DNA of 46,119 bases from Thermoflexales bacterium (lineage in GTDB: Bacteria; Chloroflexota; Anaerolineae; J036; Brachytrichaceae): NCBI GenBank assembly GCA_025056965.1, contig JANWVF010000041.1, forward strand, positions 1 to 46,119, read 5' to 3'. A program made the translations under genes and the position numbers. The notes under the pieces were generated by a model. It saw only the letters and a list, made by a program, of their open reading frames with translations. It did no database searches and was not told the origin of the DNA. Every line of letters starts with the position of its first letter. The stretch's first letter is position 1. Below are positions 8,341 to 16,544 of this stretch, piece after piece.

Positions 8341-9336
8341 ATGGTCGCCGACGCGCGTGCCGCACCCGGCCCACTCGATCCACATATTCGACAAGTTGAT
8401 CCTTGGCGCGATGGCCGAGCCGTCGCTGATCTGCTCGAGGCAGCCTTCCGCGACGAAGCGATGAGCGACGACGGCATCCGTCTGATTCATGCCCTGCGCA
8501 ATTACAGCTTACTCGACGCGCTGATGCTCGGCGGTTCGACCGGCTTTGTCTGGATCGAAGAAGGGCAGCTCATCGCCAACGCCTCGGTGCAGCGTAACTA
8601 CACCCGCCGCGATACTTGGATCATCGGCAACGTCGCGACCCGGCCGGCCTACCGCAATCGAGGTATTGGCCGCGCGGTTGTGGAGGCCTGCATCCACTAC
8701 GCCGCGTCGCGCGGCGCGCGCTACATCGCCCTGCAGGCCGAGGTCGGCAACCGGCCGGCCCTGCACCTTTACGATAAGCTCGGCTTTCGCCGCCTAGGCG
8801 AGGTGACCCACTACCTGCGGCCGGTAGGCACTACTGCGCCGCTGGGCGACGAGCCGATGCGCCGCACGCGCAAGGCTAGATGGTCGGATCGCGCCGCGAT
8901 CTGGGCGCTGGCACAGCGTCATGTGCCCGAACCGTTCACCTTTGCCGAGCCGTTCGATCCGAACATCTATCGGCTGGGCCCGCGTTGGTCGCTGTTTAAT
9001 TCGCTGAACGGCAACATCGAACAGTGGCGCGTCATAGACGCGAGCAGACGCGGTGAGCTGCTCGGCGCGGTGCGCACGCGCGTCAACTTCGAGGGCAGCT
9101 ATCATCACCTCGAAGTGCTGCCTGCCCCTAACGCCACCATCGAGGACACCGTGTGCTTGATCGAGAGCGGCTTGCGACGCCTCCAGGATTATGTCACCAA
9201 GCCGATTTACGCGGCACATTCGCGCCTTGACGAGACCCCGCATGCTGCGCTGCAGGCCGCCGGCTTTCAGCCTACTCGCACCCTCGTCCACATGCGGCTT
9301 GACCTAGACGACTACCTAGATGAGTGTGAGGACTAG
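8341..9336 (+). CDS. GNAT-family N-acetyltransferase
   Basis: The 331-residue protein has an N-terminal GNAT domain (about residues 15-160) with the acetyl-CoA pyrophosphate-binding motif A, RNRGIGRAVVEA, preceded by IIGNVATRPAYR and followed by the LHLYDKLGFRRLGE strand-helix typical of motif B. Residues from about 180 to the end form a second domain, perhaps a degenerate GNAT repeat (EVLPAPNATIEDTVCLIESGLRRL, ALQAAGFQPTRTLVHM). The acceptor substrate is unknown. It sits between the MFS gene and mutM, which starts 33 nt after its stop. Confidence 0.85.
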   Translation: MVADARAAPGPLDPHIRQVDPWRDGRAVADLLEAAFRDEAMSDDGIRLIHALRNYSLLDALMLGGSTGFVWIEEGQLIANASVQRNYTRRDTWIIGNVATRPAYRNRGIGRAVVEACIHYAASRGARYIALQAEVGNRPALHLYDKLGFRRLGEVTHYLRPVGTTAPLGDEPMRRTRKARWSDRAAIWALAQRHVPEPFTFAEPFDPNIYRLGPRWSLFNSLNGNIEQWRVIDASRRGELLGAVRTRVNFEGSYHHLEVLPAPNATIEDTVCLIESGLRRLQDYVTKPIYAAHSRLDETPHAALQAAGFQPTRTLVHMRLDLDDYLDECED

Positions 9337-9369
9337 GCCGACCGCCGGCTGTCGTTCACTCGCGCACCG

Positions 9370-10206
9370 ATGCCCGAGTTGCCTGAAGTCGAGACCATCG
9401 CCCGCGCGTTGCGCGAAGGCATCCCCGGTGGAGGGCCATCGCTCGTCGGCCGCACCATCCAATCGGTTCAGGTGCTTTGGCCGCGCGAGATTGCCAATCT
9501 TGCACCTGCCGAGTTTGCCCGTCGTATTGCCGGCGCGTGTGTCCGCTCAGTCAGTCGTTATGGCAAGTACCTGTTGCTCGGCCTCGATCTCCCGGGCGAT
9601 GGCCCGCTCAGCCTGCTCATCCACCTTAGGATGAGTGGCCGGTTGGACGTCGTCCCACGTTCTGCTGCCTTCACCCCTCATGCGCGCTTGGTGTGGTTGT
9701 TGGACGGTGATCTTGCGCTGCGCTTCGACGATGCGCGCAAATTCGGGCGCGTCTGGCTGGTCGGCGATCCAGCCGAAGTGATTGGCAGCCTTGGCCCGGA
9801 TGCGTTGAGCGTCACGCGGGAGCAGTTCGTTTCTCGGTTGCGTGCCCGGCGCGGCGCGTTGAAGCCACTCCTGCTTGATCAGACCTTCGTTGCCGGCATC
9901 GGCAATATTTATGCGGACGAAGCGCTACACCTAGCGCGTTTGCATCCGCAGCGCATCGCCGCTTCCCTGGCGGAAGACGAAGCCGCTCGCCTCTATGAGG
10001 CCATCCGGCGCGTGTTGCTGGAGGGCATTGCGGCCAACGGCGCCAGCTTCGACTGGGTCTACCCCGGCGGCAACTTCCAAGAGAACTTCAAGGTGTATGG
10101 CCGAACCGGCCGGTCCTGTTCTGCGTGCGGCACGCCGATAGCGCGGATTGTCATCGCCCAGCGTAGCACACACTTCTGCCCGACCTGCCAGCCCTTAGCC
10201 ATCTGA
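9370..10206 (+). CDS. mutM: Formamidopyrimidine-DNA glycosylase (8-oxoguanine repair)
   Basis: MutM excises oxidised purines and nicks the abasic site. The 278-residue product begins PELPEVET after Met removal, giving the catalytic N-terminal Pro and the adjacent Glu. Lys66 in RYGKYLLL matches the conserved beta-elimination/phosphate-contacting Lys. The helix-two-turn-helix segment QTFVAGIGNIYADEALHLARLHP and the C-terminal zinc finger (CSACG, CPTCQ) with the Q-R-S/G-T-x-x-C context are intact. Nothing odd in length or motif. Confidence 0.96.
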   Translation: MPELPEVETIARALREGIPGGGPSLVGRTIQSVQVLWPREIANLAPAEFARRIAGACVRSVSRYGKYLLLGLDLPGDGPLSLLIHLRMSGRLDVVPRSAAFTPHARLVWLLDGDLALRFDDARKFGRVWLVGDPAEVIGSLGPDALSVTREQFVSRLRARRGALKPLLLDQTFVAGIGNIYADEALHLARLHPQRIAASLAEDEAARLYEAIRRVLLEGIAANGASFDWVYPGGNFQENFKVYGRTGRSCSACGTPIARIVIAQRSTHFCPTCQPLAI

Positions 10207-10393
10207 CCCGATTCAGATTGTGCTAAATTTCACTATCAAAACCTATCTCCTCGGGCGCCCCTCGCAACCTCGCCTGATTTTGGCAGGGTGGCAAGCCTAG
10301 AATCTCGATTCAGAGGCCCAGGCGCGATTCGAGCCGTGACTGCGGCGGAATAACCCAAATTCGTCTGGGATAAATTTGGGAAATTCGAGTTCT
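10207..10393 (+). promoter_or_regulatory. Leader region of the HMG-CoA synthase operon with an inverted repeat
   Basis: The 187-nt spacer is AT-richer than its neighbours at both ends. Near its 3' end is a perfect inverted repeat CCCAAATT (10354-10361) / AATTTGGG (10373-10380) with an 11-nt loop, ending 13 nt before the HMG-CoA synthase ATG. A TAAATT box (10371-10376) overlaps the right arm, so a protein bound there could occlude the promoter. The region between (10240-10350) has no riboswitch or coding sequence that I recognise. Confidence 0.45.
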
Positions 10394-11458
10394 ATGAGAC
10401 TGATGAAGCCATCGAGGCCGGTCGGGATAACGGGTTATGGTGCGTATGTGCCACGCTATCGTCTGGCCGGCCAAGCGGTATCGGAGTTATGGACCGACGG
10501 CAACGCTCAGCCGCCGGTGCGCGAAAAGGCCGTCCCCGGCTTGGATGAGGACGTCGCCACGATGAGCATCGAGGCGGCGCGCAACGCCATAGCGCGCGCG
10601 AGTTATGCCGATCCGGCGTTCAGCCCGGCGGAGCTGGGCGCGGTGTGGGTGGGCAGCGAGTCGCATCCTTACGCCGTGAAGCCCACCAGCACGATTGTGG
10701 CTGAGGCGATCGGCGCCACGCCCTACACGCAAGCCGCCGACTGGCAGTTCGCCTGCAAGGCCGGCACGGAGGCCATACAGGCGGCGATCGGCTTTGTCGG
10801 CAGCGGCATGGCCGCCTATGCCTTGGCCATCGGTATGGACGCGGCGCAGGGGCGGCCGGGTGACGCGCTCGAATACACCGCCGGCGCGGGTGGGGCCGCC
10901 TTTGTAATCGGCCCGGCCGAGCGCGCCCTCGTCGAAATTGAGGGATCGGTGTCATATGTCACCGACACCCCCGACTTTTGGCGCCGGCAATACGAGAAGT
11001 ATCCCGAACATGCCGGGCGTTTCACCGGCGAGCCGGCTTACTTCCACCACATCATCGCGTCGGTCACTGCCCTGTTGAGACAGATGAATCTCTCGGCGCG
11101 CGATTTCGCCTATGCGGTCTTTCACCAACCCAATGTCAAGTTCCCGCTCAAGGTGGGTGAGGAACTGGGCTTCACGCGCGAGCAACTGCGCCCCGGGCTG
11201 TTGGTCAACGACATCGGCAATACGTATGCTGGCTCGTCAGTCATCGGGCTGACGGCCATCCTCGACATCGCGCAGCCCGGCGATCGCATCCTACTTGCTT
11301 CGTTCGGCAGTGGGGCGGGAAGCGATGCCTTCTGCTTGCGCGTAAGGAAGACCGTGGCCGCGAAAGATGTTTGGACAACACAGGAATACGTCCAACGTCG
11401 GACGCCGATAGATTATGCGCAATATTCGCGCATGAAAGGCAACTACAAGCTGAACTAG
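10394..11458 (+). CDS. Hydroxymethylglutaryl-CoA synthase, archaeal type
   Basis: The enzyme condenses acetyl-CoA with acetoacetyl-CoA to HMG-CoA, the committed entry to the mevalonate pathway. The 354-residue thiolase-fold protein shows the acid/base Glu in [11 protein letters not shown] (near residue 52), nucleophile Cys121 in FACKAG and His244 in VFHQPN. Its length and the [10 protein letters not shown]-terminus match the archaeal subfamily rather than bacterial MvaS. The ATG at 10394 is preferred; ATG 10403 is an alternative, and a TTG at 10376 lies inside the inverted repeat. The thiolase follows after 7 nt, the order seen for the archaeal HMG-CoA synthase-thiolase-DUF35 complex. Confidence 0.93.
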   Translation: MRLMKPSRPVGITGYGAYVPRYRLAGQAVSELWTDGNAQPPVREKAVPGLDEDVATMSIEAARNAIARASYADPAFSPAELGAVWVGSESHPYAVKPTSTIVAEAIGATPYTQAADWQFACKAGTEAIQAAIGFVGSGMAAYALAIGMDAAQGRPGDALEYTAGAGGAAFVIGPAERALVEIEGSVSYVTDTPDFWRRQYEKYPEHAGRFTGEPAYFHHIIASVTALLRQMNLSARDFAYAVFHQPNVKFPLKVGEELGFTREQLRPGLLVNDIGNTYAGSSVIGLTAILDIAQPGDRILLASFGSGAGSDAFCLRVRKTVAAKDVWTTQEYVQRRTPIDYAQYSRMKGNYKLN

Positions 11459-11465
11459 GGTGAAT

Positions 11466-12620
11466 ATGCGAGACGTCTCAATCATCGGAATTGGGCAAAC
11501 GCCGGTGGGCGAGCATTGGGATAAAAGCCTGCGCGAGTTAGGCTTCCAGGCGCTCCGCGCGGCGATGAAAGACGCCGGGATCGAGCGCATTGACGCGCTC
11601 TACGTCGGCAACATGCTCTCCGGCGAACTCACCGGCCAAGAGCACCTCGGCGCGTTGATCGCAGACTTCGTCGGCTTGCGCGGCATCGAAGCAATCAAGG
11701 TTGAGGCCGCCTGCGGCAGCGGCGCGGCAGCGCTGCGCGTGGGTTACATGGCCGTCGCCGGTGGGCTGCACGACATCGTCGCCTGCATCGGCGTCGAGAA
11801 AATGACCGACCAGCAAAGCGGCACGGTCACCAGCGCACTGGCCGCTGCCGCAGATGCCGAATACGAAGCGTTGCAAGGGTTGAGCTTCGTCAGCATCAAT
11901 GCGTTGCTCATGCGGCGCTACATGCACGAGTATGGCTACAAGAAAGAAGACTTCGCCAACTTCGCCGTTAATGCGCATGCGAACGCGGTGAACAACCCTT
12001 ATGCGATGTTCCGCTCGCCCATCACACGCGAGCAGTTCGCGGCGGCCAAGCCGATCGCCGACCCGATCAACCTGCTCGACTCGTCGCCCATCGCCGATGG
12101 CGCTGCGTGCGTGATCCTCGCGCCAACGGCGATCGCCAAAGAGTTCACCGGCAAGCCGGTTCGTGTGCGCGCCACGGCGATCGCCACCGACACGCTAGCC
12201 GTGCATGATCGGCGCGACCCGCTCTATCTGGAAGGCGGTGCAATCAGCGCGCAGAAAGCCTACGCGATGGCCAACGTCGGCCCGTCCGACATTGACCTGT
12301 TTGAGGTGCATGATGCCTTCACCATCATGAGCGCGCTATCGCTGGAAGCGGCCGGCTTTGCGCCGCGCGGCCAGGGTGTGCGGCTGGCTATGGAAGGCGA
12401 AATCGGCCTGAACGGCCGCATCCCGATTACCACCATGGGTGGGTTGAAGGCGCGCGGTCATCCCGTCGGCGCGACCGGCATGTATCAAATTGTCGAAGTA
12501 GCTCAACAGTTGCGCGAGGAAGCCGGCGCCAACCAAGTCAAGAATGCGCGGCTGGGCATGGCGCAGAACATCGGCGGCAGCGGCGCGACTGTTGTGACAA
12601 CCATATTAGAGAGGCTATGA
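11466..12620 (+). CDS. Acetoacetyl-CoA thiolase (SCP2-like, archaeal type)
   Basis: It makes acetoacetyl-CoA from two acetyl-CoA, the substrate of the adjacent synthase. Nucleophile Cys83 lies in VEAACGSGAA; His residues occur in FEVHDAF and GGLKARGHPVGATG. The last motif reads NIGGSGAT instead of the C-x-G of classical biosynthetic thiolases, which is characteristic of the SCP2-like thiolases paired with archaeal HMG-CoA synthase. The ATG at 11466 follows a GGGTG ribosome-site-like stretch; a GTG at 11460 is an alternative. The unfavourable thiolase equilibrium is overcome in archaea by direct channelling to HMG-CoA synthase through the DUF35 protein encoded next. Confidence 0.92.
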   Translation: MRDVSIIGIGQTPVGEHWDKSLRELGFQALRAAMKDAGIERIDALYVGNMLSGELTGQEHLGALIADFVGLRGIEAIKVEAACGSGAAALRVGYMAVAGGLHDIVACIGVEKMTDQQSGTVTSALAAAADAEYEALQGLSFVSINALLMRRYMHEYGYKKEDFANFAVNAHANAVNNPYAMFRSPITREQFAAAKPIADPINLLDSSPIADGAACVILAPTAIAKEFTGKPVRVRATAIATDTLAVHDRRDPLYLEGGAISAQKAYAMANVGPSDIDLFEVHDAFTIMSALSLEAAGFAPRGQGVRLAMEGEIGLNGRIPITTMGGLKARGHPVGATGMYQIVEVAQQLREEAGANQVKNARLGMAQNIGGSGATVVTTILERL

Positions 12621-12684
12621 ATGGCGTGTGACGCGCCAATGCGCTTGGTGCGTCTTGCGTGATCAGAGGGAGGATGAAGACAAA

Positions 12685-13188
12685 ATGGAAGTAGCACGAT
12701 TCTGGAGGACGATAGGTCAGCGCTATCGCCTGATTGGTGAGGTGTGTCCGAACTGTGGCAAGCGCATCTTCCCGCCGCGCGATGTGTGCCCGGCGTGCGA
12801 GCAAGAGGCGCGCACGCCCTTCGCTTTCAGCGGCAAGGGTGAGGTGTATTCCTACAGCACGATTCATGTTCCACCGGAGGGCTTCGAGAAGTTCGCCCCG
12901 TACGTCGTGGCCTTGGTGCGCTTGGCCGAGGGGCCGCTTGTGACCGCCCAACTCACCGACGTGGACGAGGATGAGATTTACATCGGCATGCCGGTGGAGA
13001 TGGTGACGCGCGTGTTGCGTGAGGATGGCGAGCGCGGCATGTTGGTGTATGGCTACAAATTCCGACCGGCGCGCCCGGTGCGCGGCGACGCGCCTAAGTC
13101 CGCCGCGGAGCTGGCGCGCGTGCCAGAGCCGGCCGTGAACCCCGTCGCCGAAGCGAAGCAGGCGGCGATGCAAGCCGTCATGGCGTGA
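12685..13188 (+). CDS. DUF35 zinc-ribbon/OB-fold bridging protein of the thiolase-HMGCS complex
   Basis: The 167-residue protein begins with an N-terminal helix (MEVARFWRTIGQRYRL), then a rubredoxin-like zinc ribbon with Cys21, Cys24, Cys35 and Cys38, and an OB fold (GEVYSYSTIHVPPEGF, VGMP-like PVEMVTRVLRE). In archaea the homologue bridges thiolase and HMG-CoA synthase and forms a shared CoA-binding site. The C-terminal 30 residues are an extra Ala-rich tail. The ATG at 12685 is chosen over 12628 because GAGGGAGG lies before it and homology starts there. It is the third and last gene of the operon. Confidence 0.9.
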   Translation: MEVARFWRTIGQRYRLIGEVCPNCGKRIFPPRDVCPACEQEARTPFAFSGKGEVYSYSTIHVPPEGFEKFAPYVVALVRLAEGPLVTAQLTDVDEDEIYIGMPVEMVTRVLREDGERGMLVYGYKFRPARPVRGDAPKSAAELARVPEPAVNPVAEAKQAAMQAVMA

Positions 13189-13190
13189 TC

Positions 13191-13232
13191 GCCCATGCTG
13201 TGTGTGGCTCATGCGCCGAGCCGCGCATGGGC
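13191..13232 (+). terminator. Stem-loop after the mevalonate-entry operon
   Basis: Two nested stems follow the DUF35 stop: GCCCATGC (13191-13198) with GCATGGGC (13225-13232), enclosing GGCTC (13206-13210) with GAGCC (13218-13222). A pyrimidine run (CTCTCTTC) follows rather than a true U tract. It lies between convergent genes and probably ends transcription or protects the 3' end. The remaining 13233-13341 contains nothing I recognise. Confidence 0.5.
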
Positions 13233-13341
13233 CTCTCTTCAGGACACTAGCAAGGCATCAGTACTGCCACCGTTCGTGACGTAGCCATCTCCCGGGCCAC
13301 TCTGATCCTGCGCGCGGTGCCGCTGGAGACGCGGCGCGCCC

Positions 13342-14508
13342 TCATGTGGGCGGCAAGCGCGAGCCGCAACTGCGGCAGAACTTCTCTGTGCCGAGGATCG
13401 GTGCGCCACAGGTCGGACAAATTCGCCGCAGGGTAGGCGAGGGCGATGATGGTACTGCGGGCGATGGTGTGGTTGCCGGCGGTGGCGAAACTTTTGGCGT
13501 AGGCGCCTGCTGCGGAGCAAGAGATGTAGCAACGGCAGGCGCCGGTTTGACCGGCTCCGGCGCAGGGACAGAAGCAGGAGATACAGAAGCGGGAGCGGGA
13601 GACGGAGCTGCGGGAGGGAGTGTCGCTGCGGGGGAAGGCGGCTCAGGATTCAATCGCTGTGTGGGTTGAATCGGCGCGCCGGCCACCGGGGCCGGATATG
13701 GATTGGGCGTGATCGGGACGTTGTTCGCGGCCACCTGTGCCTGCAACATGGCCGCCTGAGCAATTTGTCGCGGAGTCAGACCCGGCTTGCGCGCGGCAAG
13801 CGCCGCGCCGAACATGGCGACAACGGCGCCGATCAGCCCTACGCCGCTCGCGATCACCGGTGTGCGCGTGTCAATCAAGTTGATAACCCCAATGCGCATC
13901 TCCGGCAGCTTGTCATTCACCGAGACGCCTAGCCCTGGGAAGCCGGCTGCATTTTGTGCCAGCGAAGCGTTGATCACAGCGTTCAGTCGTTCGCTTAAGT
14001 AGAGCATCGAACCAGCTACGACGACACAGGCCATCAGCGTCAGCGCGATCAGGGTGACGCCCTTGATCAACTGTTCGCCGAAGTAGCCTCGACTGAAGGC
14101 TACGATGACCGCCATGAGGAGCGTCAGCGCCGGCAAAGCAAAGAGCGCGACCTGGAATGGCATGACGAGGCCGGGGAGCGATTCGGTCTGTGCGGCGAGG
14201 TCGCGAATGTAGACTTGCTGCTGCGCCCCGATGTCGTACTGAGCGATCAAGTGCTCACCCCCTGGCTGTTTTTGTAGTTCGCCTGTCAGCGCTGCGATCT
14301 TCGCTGGGAACGTCGCCAAGCCGTTTGCCATCATCAGCGCCTCGTAGCCCGTCACGTTCAGGAAGATCGGTTGGCTGTCGGCTGTCAGATTGATCTGTAA
14401 GCGGGCGAACGTGCGCGTCGGCAGCCACATCAGGACGGCCATGGTCAGCGCTACGGTGATGCAGCCCAGCGCGCAGATTAAATTGTTGATGAAACGAATC
14501 ACTCCCAC
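13342..14508 (-). CDS. Membrane protein with C-terminal zinc ribbon, function unknown
   Basis: The 388-residue protein has hydrophobic segments at about 8-30, 115-138, 150-171 and 219-240, an extracytoplasmic-looking region (35-110) between the first two, then a Pro/Ala-rich low-complexity linker (about 262-360) and a C-terminal zinc ribbon (CPTCG, CRSCG). The zinc ribbon resembles that of the FHA protein encoded at 18030-18605. It is the last gene of the leftward phosphorylation island, 18 nt after kinase 1, and may be a membrane partner or substrate of the kinases. No enzymatic motif is seen. Confidence 0.75.
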   Translation of the reverse strand: MGVIRFINNLICALGCITVALTMAVLMWLPTRTFARLQINLTADSQPIFLNVTGYEALMMANGLATFPAKIAALTGELQKQPGGEHLIAQYDIGAQQQVYIRDLAAQTESLPGLVMPFQVALFALPALTLLMAVIVAFSRGYFGEQLIKGVTLIALTLMACVVVAGSMLYLSERLNAVINASLAQNAAGFPGLGVSVNDKLPEMRIGVINLIDTRTPVIASGVGLIGAVVAMFGAALAARKPGLTPRQIAQAAMLQAQVAANNVPITPNPYPAPVAGAPIQPTQRLNPEPPSPAATLPPAAPSPAPASVSPASVPAPEPVKPAPAVATSLAPQQAPTPKVSPPPATTPSPAVPSSPSPTLRRICPTCGAPILGTEKFCRSCGSRLPPT

Positions 14509-14526
14509 AGCCTCGATTTTAAACCG

Positions 14527-16458
14527 CTACGGCGAATTGCCGGTGACGATGACGTAGTAGCGACGCACCGGGAAGCCCTGCTGGTCGCGATGGCTGGTCT
14601 CCGCCTCGTTCGGCGCAACGAGTGCGTTGCATGGGCGATCTTTTGCCCGCGCGCTGGTCATCGCCACGCGCATATCCACGACGACGGTGTTGGTGTCCCG
14701 GCGGGGAGTCACGCGCGCGTGGATGTAATGCTGCTTGCCGGCTTCCCAGTTGAGGAAGTACGACTCGGCGACCGGATAGGCAATCGGCCTTTGTGAAGGC
14801 TGGCAGGTCTCATACGACACCATCTGGTTGCAGCGGTTGCGGGGGGTGATCACCCGGGCGTAGGAGTCGGTGCTGAAAACGCAATTGTCCGGCTCGATGT
14901 TGACGATGTTGTTATCAACGTTGATGAGCTCGATCGCCTCGGCTTCCTGAAAGGAGATCGTGATCGAACCGGCGTCGGCCGCGGCTCCGCCCGCGTTGCT
15001 GCCCCAGATGATCACATCGAACGGCTGGCCTGGGCGAATCGTGCCGGGGATGGCGATGCCATCAATGCGCGGCTGCGGCAGATCGCCGCTGCCTTTGCTC
15101 GGCGCAAGCACGATGACGACCGTCGGCGACGGTGTAGGGGTTGGGCTGGGCGTCGGCGTCACGGTCGGCGTGCGCGTCGGCGTTGGCGTAGGTGTTGATG
15201 TCGGCGTCGCCGTGGGCCTGGCCGTTGGCGTCGGCATTGCCGTGGGTGCAGGCGTGGGTGTGGGTGACGGCGCCGACGTCGGCGTTGCGGTTGTCTCGTC
15301 GGCAGTGGGCGCGATGACGACCGGCGCTTCGATCGGCGTAGGCGTAGCCCGCGGCGTAGCGGTCGGTCGCGGCGTCTGTGTTAGGGTTGGCTCAGGCGCA
15401 GGGGTATTGCTGGGCGTTGGCGTGAGAGTCGGCGCGGGTGTCTCGGTCGGCGCAGGCGATGTCGCAGGTGTGGATCGTGCCTCATTCCTGCCGCCGGCCA
15501 GCACCGATGTCCCGCCGAGCACGTCCAGCGGTGCAAAGCCGAATGCGCTGCTCAGCATCAGCCCAATGCCGGCGCAGAGCAGCGCGCTGATGGTGATGGC
15601 GGAGAGGCCCAGCCCGATGCGCGCGCGTTTGCTGAGCGAAGCCAGCCCCTTACGATGGAGCGCTCTGCGAAACTCCTCGACAGTCTGGAAGCGCTTGCTG
15701 ATCTCGATCTGCGTGGCCTTGGCGATGGCATCGGCGACGGCCGGGCTAACGGCCTTCAAATCGCCGTGGACGCGATCGGCGCGTGGCAGCACGAACGGCG
15801 TCAGGCTAGGGTCATAACCTGTGAGCGCGTGCAGCAGCGTCACGCCAAGCGAGTAGATGTCGCTGTATGGACCGGTCTGTCCTTTGCCGTGTTGCTCCGG
15901 CGGCGCGTAGCCTGCCGTGCCGAACGGCTCGGTATCTGCGCTTTTGCCCTCTTTGAACGTGCGCGCGATGCCGAAGTCAATCAGCTTGATCCGGCCGCCG
16001 GTTGTGAAAATAATGTTGCTCGGCGTGAGGTCGCGATAGATCACCGGCGGCGATTGCGTGTGCAGATAGGTGAGCACGTCGCACAGTTGGTCGGCCAAGT
16101 CGAGCACTTGTTCTTCGGGCAGACCGTACCATTGGCCCACCATGCGCTCGGCCAGCGTCTCGCCTTGGATGTATTCGGTGACGAGGATGGGTTTGTTGTC
16201 CTCGGTGACGAAGTAGTCTATGACCTGCACGATGCCGGGGTGGCTGAGCTGCGACAGCATGCGCGCCGTCGTCTCGAACTGACGCCGGGCGGCCTCGGCG
16301 TCGGCCGACATGCCGATGCCGAGCTTGAATACCTTGACTACTACCTGCCGATTGAACGTGCGCTTGTCGGCAGCTAGGTAGATCGTGGATTGTCCTCCGT
16401 CGGTCATCCAGCGGAGGATCTCGTAACGATCGTTGAGAATCGTTCCCGGGGTCAGCAT
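14527..16458 (-). CDS. Membrane Ser/Thr protein kinase with Cys-containing ectodomain (kinase 1)
   Basis: The 643-residue protein has a cytosolic Hanks-type kinase domain (residues 10-270): Gly-rich loop DGGQSTIY, Lys42 (VVVKVF), probable helix-C Glu62, catalytic loop YRDLTPSN (Asp143, Asn148), DFG (161-163) and GTAGYAPPE (180-188). The usual Lys two residues after the catalytic Asp is Thr145, as in kinase 2. One transmembrane helix (about 281-303) is followed by a Thr/Pro-rich stalk (329-446) and a folded ectodomain (460-643) with four Cys and a beta-rich character, so it may sense an extracellular or envelope signal. It lies 86 nt downstream of paralogous kinase 2. Confidence 0.93.
   Translation of the reverse strand: MLTPGTILNDRYEILRWMTDGGQSTIYLAADKRTFNRQVVVKVFKLGIGMSADAEAARRQFETTARMLSQLSHPGIVQVIDYFVTEDNKPILVTEYIQGETLAERMVGQWYGLPEEQVLDLADQLCDVLTYLHTQSPPVIYRDLTPSNIIFTTGGRIKLIDFGIARTFKEGKSADTEPFGTAGYAPPEQHGKGQTGPYSDIYSLGVTLLHALTGYDPSLTPFVLPRADRVHGDLKAVSPAVADAIAKATQIEISKRFQTVEEFRRALHRKGLASLSKRARIGLGLSAITISALLCAGIGLMLSSAFGFAPLDVLGGTSVLAGGRNEARSTPATSPAPTETPAPTLTPTPSNTPAPEPTLTQTPRPTATPRATPTPIEAPVVIAPTADETTATPTSAPSPTPTPAPTAMPTPTARPTATPTSTPTPTPTRTPTVTPTPSPTPTPSPTVVIVLAPSKGSGDLPQPRIDGIAIPGTIRPGQPFDVIIWGSNAGGAAADAGSITISFQEAEAIELINVDNNIVNIEPDNCVFSTDSYARVITPRNRCNQMVSYETCQPSQRPIAYPVAESYFLNWEAGKQHYIHARVTPRRDTNTVVVDMRVAMTSARAKDRPCNALVAPNEAETSHRDQQGFPVRRYYVIVTGNSP
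15121..15474 (-). repeat. Thr/Pro-rich low-complexity repeat in kinase 1
   Basis: About 118 codons of TP/PT dipeptides (TPTPT, PAPTLTP and the like) form a degenerate 6-bp-periodic tract. The protein segment is an extended stalk of a kind common in Chloroflexota surface proteins and open to O-glycosylation. It also produces a long open Val/Gly-rich frame on the other strand (14960-15817), which is an artefact. Confidence 0.85.
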
Positions 16459-16544
16459 CTACGTCGAAAAATTGTCGCACAACACGTTGCTGCGAAGTTG
16501 GAGAGCGATCCGCGGCACACCGAGGCTGCCGCACGTTCGGCAAT

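Noticed and set aside
10240-10350. Riboswitch in the HMG-CoA synthase leader
   Set aside because: No recognised aptamer consensus could be found; only a simple inverted repeat is supported.
14960-15817. Long Val/Gly-rich open frame on the plus strand
   Set aside because: It is complementary to the Thr/Pro-rich stalk of kinase 1 and is open only because of the repeat codons.
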